Assembly: GCF_000519205.1 (NCBI RefSeq)
Contig: NZ_JAFB01000010.1
Location: 129,963 to 193,962, forward strand
DNA from: Amycolatopsis taiwanensis DSM 45107
GTDB taxonomy: Bacteria > Actinomycetota > Actinomycetes > Mycobacteriales > Pseudonocardiaceae
DNA: 64,000 nucleotides
Reading direction: 5' to 3'
Shown piece after piece: positions 53,565 to 62,398 of the stretch. Within the stretch, counting starts at the first letter, position 1. Every line of letters begins with the position of its first letter. The position numbers and the translations under genes are program-made. A model generated the notes under the pieces. It worked only from the letters and a program-made list of their open reading frames with translations. It was not told the DNA's origin and did not search any database.

Positions 53565-54212
53565 GTGACACAACAGATCAGCGAAGGCGTGGTGGACCTG
53601 GTCGGCGTGATCGCCTACGGCGAGTTGTCGGCCTTCGATCGGCTAGCCGAGGACGCCCGCAGCGCCCCCACCCTGACCGGCCGGGCTTCGCTGGCCTCGA
53701 TGGCCGCCGCCGAGATCGGCCACTACCACCTGCTGGCCCAGTTCCTGGCCGGGCACGGGGTGGCGGTCGAGGACGCGATGGCGCCCTTCGTCTCGCGGTT
53801 CGACGACTACCATGCTTCGACCGCGCCGAAGTCCTGGCTGGAGTCGCTGGTCAAGGCATACGTCTGGGACGGGCTGGCGGCCGACTTCTACCGCGAGGTG
53901 GCCACCTGGCTGGACGCGGAGACGGCGGAGCTGGTGCGCACCGTGCTCGCCGACACCGGGCATTCGGCCTTCGCCGAGCGGGAGGTCGCGGCGGCCATCA
54001 AGGCCGACCCGAAGACGCGGGACCGGCTGGCCCTGTGGGGACGCCGGCTGCTCGGCGAAGGGCTGACCCAGGCGCAGTACGTGGCCGCCGAGCGGGACGG
54101 GCTGGCCGAGCTGATCGTGTCCGGTTCCGGCGATCTTTCGGGAATCGCGGCGCTGCTCCGGCGGTTGCAGCAGGGGCACACCAAGCGGATGCAGAAGCTC
54201 GGCCTGGGCTAG
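53565..54212 (+). CDS. Ferritin-like fold protein
   Basis: 215 residues. A four-helix ferritin-like core is seen: [39 protein letters not shown] (E-x-x-H pattern), and [18 protein letters not shown]. The metal-ligand set appears reduced, so oxidase activity is uncertain; MiaE-like and related folds are possible. Starts GTG 53565, seven bases after TACGCT, so likely leaderless. The same gene neighbours the helicase in mycobacteria. Confidence 0.85.
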   Translation: MTQQISEGVVDLVGVIAYGELSAFDRLAEDARSAPTLTGRASLASMAAAEIGHYHLLAQFLAGHGVAVEDAMAPFVSRFDDYHASTAPKSWLESLVKAYVWDGLAADFYREVATWLDAETAELVRTVLADTGHSAFAEREVAAAIKADPKTRDRLALWGRRLLGEGLTQAQYVAAERDGLAELIVSGSGDLSGIAALLRRLQQGHTKRMQKLGLG

Positions 54213-54293
54213 CCCCACCACCCTCAAGGCCGCGCTCCGCGCGGCAGCTAGGCTTAGTTCGGACGAGCTTTTGGTAGAAGGCGGAGGTCACAC

Positions 54294-54524
54294 GTGGAGG
54301 TCAAGATCGGCATCAAGGACACCCCCCGTGAGTTGGTGGTGTCCAGTGGCCAGTCGGCTGAGGAGGTCGAGACGCTGGTCTCCGACGCCTTGAAGACCGA
54401 CGACGGCGTGTTCCGCCTCACCGACGACAAGGGCCGCAAGTTCCTCATCCCCGCCGACCGCATCGCGTACGTCGAGATCGCGCCGTCGGACGCGCGGAAG
54501 GTCGGCTTCGCCGTCGGCGCCTGA
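54294..54524 (+). CDS. DUF3107 domain-containing protein
   Basis: 76 residues, beginning VEVKIGIKDTPRELVVSSGQ and ending YVEIAPSDARKVGFAVGA; this is the whole DUF3107 family, a small conserved actinobacterial protein of unknown function. The GTG start follows GGAGG. The palindromic element 54536 follows its stop by 12 bases, in the gap before the convergent DUF4873 gene. Confidence 0.92.
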   Translation: MEVKIGIKDTPRELVVSSGQSAEEVETLVSDALKTDDGVFRLTDDKGRKFLIPADRIAYVEIAPSDARKVGFAVGA

Positions 54525-54535
54525 CCAGCCGAATT

Positions 54536-54586
54536 GGAGCAAGGGGCGTTTACTACGGATAGTCCGTAGTAAACGCCCCTTGCTAC
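54536..54586. repeat. Dispersed palindromic element, copy 7 (subtype with ggggcg arms)
   Basis: 51 bp, arms ggagcaaggggcgtttacta and tagtaaacgccccttgct, with a tag centre as in copy 1. Both arms are the ggggcg/tttac subtype, so the stem is perfect apart from its outermost right end. It lies between convergent DUF3107 and DUF4873 genes. The DUF4873 stop codon (cta on the + strand at 54583-54585) uses the last bases of the right arm. Confidence 0.9.
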
Positions 54587-54975
54587 GGTTCCAGACCGGC
54601 CGGACGGGCCGGTAGGGAGAAGGGCGGCGTGCTGGTGCCGACGATGCGGTAGCGGCCCCACGGGTCGGGATCGCAGATCTCGCCGCGCGCCGAGCCTTCC
54701 GGGGTGCGTAGTTCGCCCACGTGTTTCCGGCCGCCGAGCGCCTGCTCGAGCGCCTCGTTCGCCGTGATCCGGCCGTACCAGTGGTAATGCCCGTCGATCG
54801 GCTGGAACACCCCGCGTAGCTCGACTTCCACCTCGAACGCGGCGTCGCCGACCACCAGCGTCGCCGGGCCGAGGTAGCCGTCGTCACCGTCATCGAGCAC
54901 GCCGTACCCCGGTGTCTCGCGGGACACCCGCACCCGGTCGGCCCGCGCGATCGGGACTCCGTCATTGTCGATCAC
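54583..54975 (-). CDS. DUF4873 domain-containing protein
   Basis: 130 residues. Contains LGPATLVVGDAAFEVEVELRGVFQPIDGHYHWYGRI, the DUF4873 pattern; the domain often accompanies monooxygenases or occurs as a small partner protein. The GTG at 54975 follows GGAGGT and overlaps the stop of the TetR gene (GTGA), so both are in one operon. The stop codon falls on the edge of palindromic copy 7. A diiron oxygenase lies across the regulator, a plausible partner. Confidence 0.82.
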   Translation of the reverse strand: MIDNDGVPIARADRVRVSRETPGYGVLDDGDDGYLGPATLVVGDAAFEVEVELRGVFQPIDGHYHWYGRITANEALEQALGGRKHVGELRTPEGSARGEICDPDPWGRYRIVGTSTPPFSLPARPAGLEP

Positions 54976-55712
54976 GCCGTACCTCCATGCCGCAGTTGCA
55001 CGACCTTCCTCGCTTCCATCGGCAGGTTCGGGTCGATCACCACCCCGTGCTGACGGGCCAGGCCGTCGATCGCCGCCCAGATGAGCTGGGTCAGGTACTC
55101 GACGACACTGTCCCGGCTCATCGAGCGCCGGTCCAGCCACCATTCGCCGGTGTTCTGCACCATCCCGACGATCCCGTAGGCCCACGGCTCGGCCGCGCCG
55201 GAGTCCATGCCGAACATGCGCATGTAGTCGCCAAGGAGCGCGGTCAGCGTGGTGGCGATGACCTCCTTGTCCTCGGCCACGACGTCCGCGTCGACGGGTT
55301 TGCTGCCGGTGCCGCCGCGCGCGAGCAGGCGGTAGAGGTTCGGGTGCTCCTCGATGACGGAGAAGAAGGCGTTGAGCGCGGTCCGGATCCGCGGAACCGG
55401 CGCGAGCTCGGCCTTGATCGCGGGGACGAGCCGGGAGAACAACAGCTCCGTACCCCGCTGGCCCAGCGCGAGGTAGAGGTCGGCCTTGTCCTCGAAATGC
55501 CGGTACAGCACGGGTTTCGTCACTCCCGCGGCGGCCGCCACGTCCTCCATGGCGAGGTCGGGGCCGTGCTCGTCCAGCGCCCGCAGCGCGGCCTCGACGA
55601 ACTCCGCTCGCCGGGCGACCCGGTGCTTGCGCCACCGGTCCCGGCGCGCGTCACCGGTGGACAGCGTCTTCTCGGCCTTCTCGGCCTTTTCGTGCTTGAC
55701 ACGGTCCGTCAC
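54972..55712 (-). CDS. TetR-family transcriptional regulator
   Basis: 246 residues. The helix-turn-helix is FVEAALRALDEHGPDLAMEDVAAAAGVTKPVLYRHFEDKADLYLAL near residue 40; the ligand-binding helices follow. A lysine-rich segment (KHEKAEKAEK) precedes the DNA-binding domain. GTG start at 55712. It is cotranscribed with DUF4873 and divergent from the diiron oxygenase, and a palindromic operator lies between them. Confidence 0.88.
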   Translation of the reverse strand: MTDRVKHEKAEKAEKTLSTGDARRDRWRKHRVARRAEFVEAALRALDEHGPDLAMEDVAAAAGVTKPVLYRHFEDKADLYLALGQRGTELLFSRLVPAIKAELAPVPRIRTALNAFFSVIEEHPNLYRLLARGGTGSKPVDADVVAEDKEVIATTLTALLGDYMRMFGMDSGAAEPWAYGIVGMVQNTGEWWLDRRSMSRDSVVEYLTQLIWAAIDGLARQHGVVIDPNLPMEARKVVQLRHGGTA

Positions 55713-55730
55713 AAGCTGGATGCTACCAGA

Positions 55731-55743
55731 GGTAACTGTTACC
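55731..55743. promoter_or_regulatory. Candidate TetR operator
   Basis: GGTAACTGTTACC, a perfect 13-base palindrome, with a further GTAAC at 55748-55752. It lies 19 bases before the TetR GTG and 28 before the diiron oxygenase ATG, so one regulator dimer could control both directions. Confidence 0.6.
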
Positions 55744-55770
55744 AGAAGTAACATGAATTCGGAGGCGTGG

Positions 55771-56670
55771 ATGAGGCGCACGGATTCGGCGCGGGAGAAG
55801 GTCGCGGATCGCCTGCTGAAGTCGTCGGCAACCAGGTTCTACGACCCCGAGGTGGACATCGACTGGGCGGCGCCCATCCCGGAGGACAAGCCGTTCGCAC
55901 TCGAGAAACGCTGCTCGCTCTACGGCACCGAACTGTGGGACCGGTTGACTCCGGAGCAACGGCTCGAACTCGGCAAGCACGAGGTGGCCAGCATTGCCAG
56001 CAACGGCATCTTCTTCGAACTGCTGCTGATGCGGATGCTGCTCAAGGAGATCTATCACGCCGACCCGACCACCCGGCACGTGCAGTACGCGCTCACCGAG
56101 ATCGCCGACGAATGCCGTCACTCCGTCATGTTCGCCCGCTACGTGGAGCGGACCGGGGCCCCGGCCTACGGCCCGGTCCGCATCGTGCGCCGGCTCGGCC
56201 GGCTGCTGCCGGTCATCGGTTACGGGCCAGCGCTCTACGGGTCGATCCTGGTCGCGGAGGAGATCCTGGACCGCCTGCAGCGGGAGAGCATGGCCGACGA
56301 GAACGTGCAGCCCCTGGTCCGCATGGTCAACCGCATCCACGTGCTGGAAGAGGCCCGGCACGTCGCCTTCGCGCGCGAAGAGGTCACGCGCCGGGTGCCC
56401 GAGCTTTCCCGGACCGAGCTGTGGTACCAGCGATGGCTGCTGGCCGTGGTCAGTTTCTGGATCACCCGGACCCTGATCAATCCGCGGGTCTACCGGGCCG
56501 TCGGCCTCGACCCGGTGCAGGCCAGGCGGGTGGCGCTGGCCAACCCGCACTACCAGGAGAGCCTGCGCTGGGCGGGGGCGCGGATCATGGCTTTCCTGTC
56601 CGAGGCGGGCCTGGTCGGGGCACCCGGGACGCACTGGTGGCGCCGGTCCTTCCTGCTGGCCGACCGTTGA
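55771..56670 (+). CDS. AurF-like diiron oxygenase
   Basis: 299 residues, in the AurF/p-aminobenzoate N-oxygenase-like group. The ligand segments are LGKHEVASIASNGIFFELLLMRM, LTEIADECRHSVMFARY and HVLEEARHVAFAREEV, each with an acidic residue and a histidine typical of diiron four-helix proteins. The ATG at 55771 follows GGAGGCGTGG. It is divergent from the TetR gene. Its stop overlaps a TTG start of the next hydrolase (TTGA). Substrate unknown; a fatty acid or xenobiotic is possible. Confidence 0.83.
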   Translation: MRRTDSAREKVADRLLKSSATRFYDPEVDIDWAAPIPEDKPFALEKRCSLYGTELWDRLTPEQRLELGKHEVASIASNGIFFELLLMRMLLKEIYHADPTTRHVQYALTEIADECRHSVMFARYVERTGAPAYGPVRIVRRLGRLLPVIGYGPALYGSILVAEEILDRLQRESMADENVQPLVRMVNRIHVLEEARHVAFAREEVTRRVPELSRTELWYQRWLLAVVSFWITRTLINPRVYRAVGLDPVQARRVALANPHYQESLRWAGARIMAFLSEAGLVGAPGTHWWRRSFLLADR

Positions 56671-57599
56671 TCGCACACGAATTCGTCACCCGGGACGGAA
56701 CCGGGCTGCTGGTGCGCGGCACCGGGCCGCGGGACGCGCCGGCCACCCTGGTGCTGGTGCACGCCTGGACCCAGGACCACACCGAGTGGGACCCGATCCT
56801 GCCCTGGCTGCCGCGTGAGGCGCGGGTGCTCCGCTACGACCATCGCGGACACGGCGGCTCCGCGCCCGCGACTGGAGGCACGGCGACGGTGGCCCAACTC
56901 GCCGACGACCTCGCCGAGCTGGTCGCCGCGGCGGTGCCGGCTGGGCAGTTGGTGCTGGCCGGGCACTCGATGGGCGGGATGACCGTGATGGCGTTGGCCG
57001 AGCGGCATCCCGAACTGGTGGCCGAACGTGTCGCGGGGGTGGCCTTCATCGCCACCTCGTGCGCCGACCTGGACCGCGTCACTCTCGGCCTCGGCGGAGC
57101 CGCCGGCCGGGCGGCGGCGCGCGTCGACAAGGCACTCGGACGGAGGCTTGCCCGCTACGGGAAGGACTCCATTCCGCTGCCCCCGGCACTGGCTGGTCCG
57201 GCGCTGCGCTGGCTGGCGTTCGGCGACCGGGCCGCGCGGGCCGACGTGCGGGCGATGAGCCGACAGGTCCTGCGGGCCCATCCCAACAGCGTCGCCGGCT
57301 TCCGGGACTCGATGTCGCAGCACGACCGGCGGGCCGCGCTCGCCACGCTACGCGACAAGCCCGCCGTGATCATGGCCGGCGACCGGGACCGGCTCACGCC
57401 TCTGTCACATGCCAGGGCGATCGCCGCGGAACTGCCGCACGCGGAGTTCGTCTGTTATCCGGGCGCCGGCCACGAGCTGACCTACGAACGCGCGTACTCG
57501 GTCGCCCGGCGGCTCAGTGACCTGGTGCGCCCGGTTCTTGCGGCGGGTGCTGCAGCGGGAACCCGGCCCCGATCCCTCGCCACGCCAGCGTCGCGGTGA
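56667..57599 (+). CDS. Alpha/beta hydrolase
   Basis: 310 residues. Oxyanion segment VLVHAWTQDHTEW, nucleophile elbow LAGHSMGGMT (Ser), acid in MAGDRDRLTP and histidine in PGAGHELTYERA: a complete hydrolase triad. The TTG start at 56667 overlaps the previous stop by four bases and has no alternative in place. Cotranscribed with the diiron oxygenase. The last 86 bases overlap the convergent TetR gene. Confidence 0.87.
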   Translation: MIAHEFVTRDGTGLLVRGTGPRDAPATLVLVHAWTQDHTEWDPILPWLPREARVLRYDHRGHGGSAPATGGTATVAQLADDLAELVAAAVPAGQLVLAGHSMGGMTVMALAERHPELVAERVAGVAFIATSCADLDRVTLGLGGAAGRAAARVDKALGRRLARYGKDSIPLPPALAGPALRWLAFGDRAARADVRAMSRQVLRAHPNSVAGFRDSMSQHDRRAALATLRDKPAVIMAGDRDRLTPLSHARAIAAELPHAEFVCYPGAGHELTYERAYSVARRLSDLVRPVLAAGAAAGTRPRSLATPASR

Positions 57600-58167
57600 G
57601 CGAGACCGCGTCCTCGCGGCTCATGGTGCGGTGATGGGCCAGCCAGAAGCGGGCGCTGACCTGGCTGAGCCCGACCAGGCCGACCGCCAGCAGCCGGGCC
57701 TTGTCCTCGTCCAGACCGGCGTCCGCGGTGATGGTGTCGGTGATCGCGTCCACGCAGGCCGAGGTCGCCCGGTCCACGGCGGCCTGCACGGCGGGCTCAC
57801 CACGCAGGTCCGACTCGAAGATCATGCGGTACGCCCCGGCGTCACCGTTGACGAAATCGAAGAAGGCGCCGACTGCGGCCTGTACCCGCTGCTTGTTGTC
57901 CGTGGTGGAGGCCAGTGCGTCACGCACGGTGCCGACGAGCTCGTCGACGTGGCTTTCCAGCAGCGCGGTGTAGAGGTCCAGCTTGCCGGGGAAGTGCTGG
58001 TAGAGCACCGGCTTGGAGACGCCGGCCTGCTCGGCGATCTCGTCCATCGCCGCGGCGTGGTACCCGTTCTCCGAGAAGACCCGTTGCGCGGCGGCGAGCA
58101 GCTGCACCCGTCGTTCGGTGCGGGGAAGCCGCACTCCGCGCTGTTGTGCCGGCGCGATCTCCGTCAT
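57514..58167 (-). CDS. TetR-family transcriptional regulator
   Basis: 217 residues. The helix-turn-helix is LLAAAQRVFSENGYHAAAMDEIAEQAGVSKPVLYQHFPGKLDLYTALLESH near residues 22-75. The ATG at 58167 follows GGGAGGAAAC. It is divergent from the next hydrolase, as in the mycobacterial layout next to DUF3152. The 3' end overlaps the preceding hydrolase gene. Confidence 0.9.
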   Translation of the reverse strand: MTEIAPAQQRGVRLPRTERRVQLLAAAQRVFSENGYHAAAMDEIAEQAGVSKPVLYQHFPGKLDLYTALLESHVDELVGTVRDALASTTDNKQRVQAAVGAFFDFVNGDAGAYRMIFESDLRGEPAVQAAVDRATSACVDAITDTITADAGLDEDKARLLAVGLVGLSQVSARFWLAHHRTMSREDAVSLTATLAWRGIGAGFPLQHPPQEPGAPGH

Positions 58168-58252
58168 GTTTCCTCCCGGTTGGCCCCGTTTGAGATTACT
58201 CGCCGGTACCGTCGAGTCGCCAAGCGCCGGGTTGGATAGGCATGCTGGGTGA

Positions 58253-59245
58253 ATGACGGAAACGCTGCCGAGATCCGTGACCAGGCGGGTACCGATTACG
58301 CACGTGCCTTTGTCGAGGACTCCGTTACCGGCACTGGATCCGAAATTGCCACCGTGGCCGGGACAGGTCGAGACATTCGGCGATATTTCGGTGTACCTGC
58401 GTCGCACTCCCGGCGCGACCGGCGCCACGGCGCTCTTCGTGCACGGCCTGGGCGGGTCGTCCACCAACTGGACGGACCTCGCCGCCCTGCTCGCGCCGCA
58501 CGGTCGGGGACTGGCCGTGGACCTGCCCGGGTTCGGGTTCTCCGAGCCCCAGCCGGACTTCGACTTCAGCCTGGACGCCTATGCCGAGTTCCTCGCCCGG
58601 CTCGTCGAGCGGCTCGGTGAAGGCCGGGTGCACCTGCTCGGCAACTCCATGGGCGGGGCGATCTCGCTGCTGCTCGCCGCTCGCCGGCCGGACCTGGTCC
58701 GCACGCTGACGCTGATCTCACCCGCGATGCCGGACCGGCGGCCCGACCCGCGGCGGCTGTCCGACCCGATGCTGGCGCTGGCCTACCTGCCGCTGGTGGG
58801 CCGCCGGGCGCGGCGCAGGCTGGCCGCCTGCTCGCCCCGCGAGCGCGCCGAGCAGGTGATCCGCCTGTGTTTCGCCGACCCCACCGCGTTTCCCGCCCAC
58901 CGGCTGGACGAAGTGGCCGAGGAGTACGCCGCCCGGCTCGGTTTCGCCTGGGCGAACCCGGCCATGTCCCGCAGCACGATGGGCATCTTCCGCACCTGGT
59001 TCGCCCGCGGACCGGCTTCGCTGTGGGCCGTCGCGCCGAACGTCTCCGCGCCGGCGCTGGTGATCTGGGGCACCCACGATCGGGTGATCTCGGTGAGCCG
59101 GGCGGTGCGCACCGCGTCCGCGCTCCCGAGAGGGAGACTGCTGGTGTTGCCGAAAACCGGTCACGTGGCGCAGATGGAACGCCCGGAGATCGTCGCGAAG
59201 GCCGTTTTGGGTATGTGGGAGCGGGCCGAGACGAATGAGTGGTAG
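58253..59245 (+). CDS. Alpha/beta hydrolase
   Basis: 330 residues. VHGLGGSSTNWTDLAALLAPHG, nucleophile elbow LLGNSMGGAISLLLAAR, acid in IWGTHDRVISV and histidine in LPKTGHVAQMERPE. Similar proteins in this neighbourhood of other actinobacteria are annotated as lipases or hydrolases of unknown substrate. ATG 58253 is weakly supported by a GGGTG upstream. Confidence 0.9.
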   Translation: MTETLPRSVTRRVPITHVPLSRTPLPALDPKLPPWPGQVETFGDISVYLRRTPGATGATALFVHGLGGSSTNWTDLAALLAPHGRGLAVDLPGFGFSEPQPDFDFSLDAYAEFLARLVERLGEGRVHLLGNSMGGAISLLLAARRPDLVRTLTLISPAMPDRRPDPRRLSDPMLALAYLPLVGRRARRRLAACSPRERAEQVIRLCFADPTAFPAHRLDEVAEEYAARLGFAWANPAMSRSTMGIFRTWFARGPASLWAVAPNVSAPALVIWGTHDRVISVSRAVRTASALPRGRLLVLPKTGHVAQMERPEIVAKAVLGMWERAETNEW

Positions 59246-59359
59246 TGCCGGGTTACTACGGAGCGAAAGCGAACGGCACACCATTCGGGTGACGAAAAAC
59301 CCCTGTGTGGTCTGCCGGTCGCTGTACGCATAACAGTTCCCGTGTGGCACGCTGAACGC

Positions 59360-60460
59360 GTGAATCGAGTGACGCAGGATGCGCCAGGAGATGAGCACCG
59401 TGCCCAGTACGCACCATCGTCGCGCGACAGCCGTCCTGTTCGACTCAGTGAGGAGCGTTACCGGCCGGGAAGCCGGCGCACCGGCGCGGAGCCGCTGAGC
59501 GCCTCGTGGGAACCCGAACTGGACCGGAAGCCGGGCCGCAAGAAGCCGCCCAAGCCCTCCGGGCTGCGCGGGTTTCGCGCCGCCTTCGGCTGGCGGTTGT
59601 ACCTGTTGCCGATCTTCCTCGTGGCGACGGCAGTGGTCGTGTTCAACACCGCGCGCCAGCCCGCGCAGCCGATTACCGACACGCCGGTCGCGGCTGGCGT
59701 GGGCACAGGCGGTGACGACCCCATCGTCTCCGAGCAGCAGGCGGCACCGATCGACCTGAACATCCCTACCGCCGAACTGCCCGACGGTGGTGTGTTCACC
59801 GAGACCGGGCAGGGCTCGTGGCACATCATCCCGTTGCCCAAGGACGGGACCAGCGGCAAGAAGATCGGCAACGGGAAGCACTTCTACCGCTACACCGTCG
59901 AGGTCGAGGACGGGATCGATCCGGGAAGTTACGCCGGTGACGACGCGTTCGCCGCGGCGGTCGAGGGCACCCTGTCGGATCCGCGCGGCTGGACCGGGGC
60001 CGGCGACGTATCGCTGCAGCGGGTGGACGGAAGCGGGCCGGCGCCGGACTTCCGGGTCCGCCTCACCACCACGAACACCGCCACCCGGCCGGACCTGTGC
60101 GGTTACGGCATCAAGTACCCGACCTCGTGCTACCTCCGCGCCGCGCAGCACAGCGTGATCATCAACCTGGCGCGGTGGGTGCGGGGCGCGAAGGCGTTCG
60201 GGCCGGACATGACGGGATACCGGCAGTATGCGATCAACCACGAGGTCGGCCACGCGCTGGGCCTTGGCCACGAGGGCTGCAAGGTCAACGACGCGGCGGC
60301 GCCGGTGATGATGCAGCAGACCTTCGGGGTCAGCAACAACTACGTAGCCCAGCTCAACTCGGTCGATCCGTACAACAAGCACGCCGTGCCGGCCGACGGC
60401 AAGGTGTGCAGGCCGAACTCGTGGCCGGTGCCCAACCTCGGCGACCGGCTCCCCAACTGA
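59360..60460 (+). CDS. DUF3152 domain-containing protein, zincin-like
   Basis: 366 residues. A basic N-terminal cytoplasmic part (about 75 residues), a membrane helix (about 80-98) and an extracellular domain with HEVGHALGLGH at 294-304, the extended HExxHxxGxxH zinc signature of metzincin-like peptidases. Cysteines (CGYG, SCYL, CKVN, VCRP) suggest disulfides. DUF3152 proteins are conserved next to moeZ in mycobacteria. Substrate and activity are unproven. GTG start at 59360. Confidence 0.9.
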   Translation: MNRVTQDAPGDEHRAQYAPSSRDSRPVRLSEERYRPGSRRTGAEPLSASWEPELDRKPGRKKPPKPSGLRGFRAAFGWRLYLLPIFLVATAVVVFNTARQPAQPITDTPVAAGVGTGGDDPIVSEQQAAPIDLNIPTAELPDGGVFTETGQGSWHIIPLPKDGTSGKKIGNGKHFYRYTVEVEDGIDPGSYAGDDAFAAAVEGTLSDPRGWTGAGDVSLQRVDGSGPAPDFRVRLTTTNTATRPDLCGYGIKYPTSCYLRAAQHSVIINLARWVRGAKAFGPDMTGYRQYAINHEVGHALGLGHEGCKVNDAAAPVMMQQTFGVSNNYVAQLNSVDPYNKHAVPADGKVCRPNSWPVPNLGDRLPN

Positions 60461-60567
60461 TCCCGGCATTTGGGAAGGGTGGGAAGACTCCGCGTTCCGG
60501 GTGTGTTGTAGGTAGTGGGGAAGCGAGGGCTTGCCCTGGAGTCCACGAGGACGAGTATGGAGGACCG

Positions 60568-61746
60568 ATGTCAGGGACGCTGCCGCCACTGGTGGAGCCT
60601 GCCGCGGAGCTCACCAGGGAAGAGGTCGCCCGGTACAGCCGGCATCTGATCATTCCTGATGTCGGGATGGACGGGCAGAAGCGGCTCAAGAACGCCAAGG
60701 TGCTGGTGATCGGCGCCGGCGGTCTGGGCAGCCCGGCGCTGCTGTACCTGGCGGCGGCGGGAGTCGGCACGCTGGGCGTGATCGACTTCGACGTCGTCGA
60801 CGAGTCCAACCTGCAGCGCCAGGTCATCCACGGGCAGTCCGACGTCGGCAAGCTCAAGGCGGTGTCGGCGAAGGAGTCGATCGCCGAGATCAACCCGTTC
60901 GTCACCGTCCGGCTGCACACCGAGCAGCTGACCTCGGCGAACGCGCTGGACGTCTTCCGCGATTACGACCTGATCCTGGACGGCACGGACAACTTCGCCA
61001 CCCGGTACCTGGTCAACGACGCCGCGGTCCTGCTGGGCAAGCCCTACGTGTGGGGCTCGATCTTCCGGTTCGAGGGCCAGGTCAGCGTGTTCTGGGAGGA
61101 CGCGCCGAACGGCAGGGGCCTGAACTACCGGGACCTCTACCCCGAGCCGCCGCCTCCCGGGATGGTGCCGTCCTGCGCCGAGGGCGGCGTGCTGGGTGTG
61201 CTGTGCGCGTCGATCGGCTCGATCATGGTGACCGAGGCGGTCAAGCTGATCACCGGCATCGGCGAGCCGCTGCTCGGGCGGTTGATCAGCTACGACGCGC
61301 TGGAGATGCGGTACCGCGAGGTCAAGATCCGCAAGGACCCGGACACGCCCAAGATCACCGAGCTGATCGACTACGAGGCGTTCTGCGGTGTCGTCTCGGA
61401 CGAGGCGCAGCAGGCGGCGTCCGGTCACACGATCACGCCGGCCGAGCTGAAGGCCAAGTTCGACGCCGGTGAAGACTTCGAGCTGATCGACGTTCGCGAG
61501 CCGCACGAGTACGAGATCGTCAACATCAAGGGTGCCAAGCTGATCCCGAAGGACCGGATCCTCTCCGGCGAGGCGCTCGCCGAACTGCCCCAGGACAAGC
61601 CGATCGTGCTGCACTGCAAGTCGGGCGGCCGTTCGGCGGAGGCGCTGGCGGCCCTGCACCGGGCCGGGTTCTCCGACGCCACGCACCTCGGTGGCGGCGT
61701 CCTCGCCTGGGCCAGCCAGATCGACCCGAGCCTGCCCACGTACTGA
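60568..61746 (+). CDS. moeZ: Adenylyltransferase/sulfurtransferase MoeZ
   Basis: 392 residues. A ThiF/MoeB E1-like domain with GAGGLGS at 49-55 (ATP site) and SCAEGGVLGVLC, followed by a rhodanese domain with active-site Cys350 in HCKSGGRS. It adenylates and then sulfurates the C-terminal glycine of small sulfur carrier proteins (molybdopterin, cysteine and other thio-carrier routes). ATG 60568 follows GGAGG. Palindromic copy 8 begins six bases after its stop. Confidence 0.94.
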   Translation: MSGTLPPLVEPAAELTREEVARYSRHLIIPDVGMDGQKRLKNAKVLVIGAGGLGSPALLYLAAAGVGTLGVIDFDVVDESNLQRQVIHGQSDVGKLKAVSAKESIAEINPFVTVRLHTEQLTSANALDVFRDYDLILDGTDNFATRYLVNDAAVLLGKPYVWGSIFRFEGQVSVFWEDAPNGRGLNYRDLYPEPPPPGMVPSCAEGGVLGVLCASIGSIMVTEAVKLITGIGEPLLGRLISYDALEMRYREVKIRKDPDTPKITELIDYEAFCGVVSDEAQQAASGHTITPAELKAKFDAGEDFELIDVREPHEYEIVNIKGAKLIPKDRILSGEALAELPQDKPIVLHCKSGGRSAEALAALHRAGFSDATHLGGGVLAWASQIDPSLPTY

Positions 61747-61752
61747 GGCACC

Positions 61753-61810
61753 GGTTTTGGAGGAAGGTGGATTTGCTACGAAACGTTTCGTAGCAAATCC
61801 ACCTTCCTCC
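61753..61810. repeat. Dispersed palindromic element, copy 8 (cgaaacgtttcg centre)
   Basis: 58 bp, gttttggaggaaggtgg... and ...ccaccttcctcc, with the centre cgaaacgtttcg in place of cggatagtccg. The stem is perfect to the centre. It lies between moeZ and the convergent membrane protein gene and could terminate both. Confidence 0.9.
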
Positions 61811-61823
61811 GTTTCGGCTCGTC

Positions 61824-62303
61824 TCAGCTGCTGAAGAGGGAGTGCCAGAAGGCGGTGAACGAGGAGCCGGCGCCGGGTAGCTGGACGCCGAGCCAGACCA
61901 GGACGGCGAGCAGGAGGGCGGCGACGATCCGGGCGAGCCAGTTCGCCGTCAGCGTCGCGGCGACCAGGGAGAAGGGCAAGGCGAGCAGCAGGACGTTCAG
62001 CACGACGTTGTTGTCCGCGTGCACCGAGTTGAGCACCGCGTACGCCAGCACGCTCGCGACACAACCCAGCACGGTGATGATCGCGGCCCAGCCAGCGCGG
62101 GGCCACGGCCGGCCGGACAGCGGGGCGCCGTCCGGGGTGAGCATGCCGACCAGGTAGACCAGGCTGAACACCAACACCGCGCCGGGCAGCGCGAACAGCG
62201 GCAGGCCGAGAAACGCGGCGAGGAGGAATGTCCAGGAGCCGGCCAGGACCGCGCAGCAGCCCGCGGCCCACACGCCGGCGAGCTGCAGAAGGATCACACG
62301 CAC
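61824..62303 (-). CDS. Integral membrane protein
   Basis: 159 residues with four or five hydrophobic helices (LLQLAGVWAAGCCAVLAGSWTFLLAAFLG, LPGAVLVFSLVYLVGML, GWAAIITVLGCVASVLAYAVL, VVLNVLLLALPFSLVAATLTANWLARIVAALLLAVLVWLG). Start taken as GTG 62303 (VRVILLQL); a TTG at 62354 would add a basic tail. Function unknown. Confidence 0.72.
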   Translation of the reverse strand: MRVILLQLAGVWAAGCCAVLAGSWTFLLAAFLGLPLFALPGAVLVFSLVYLVGMLTPDGAPLSGRPWPRAGWAAIITVLGCVASVLAYAVLNSVHADNNVVLNVLLLALPFSLVAATLTANWLARIVAALLLAVLVWLGVQLPGAGSSFTAFWHSLFSS

Positions 62304-62398
62304 GCCGCGTACCCTGCCAGGTCCGCCGCGTCGCCGTCTTGCGCGGAAACTCAACCGGCCTTCCCGGGATTTCGCCGATCAGCGGGTAATCTCAGCGG

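Noticed and set aside
60571-62271. Long minus-strand frame opposite moeZ, running into the membrane protein gene
   Set aside because: moeZ has complete enzyme motifs on the + strand; the antisense frame lacks any. A common result of high GC.
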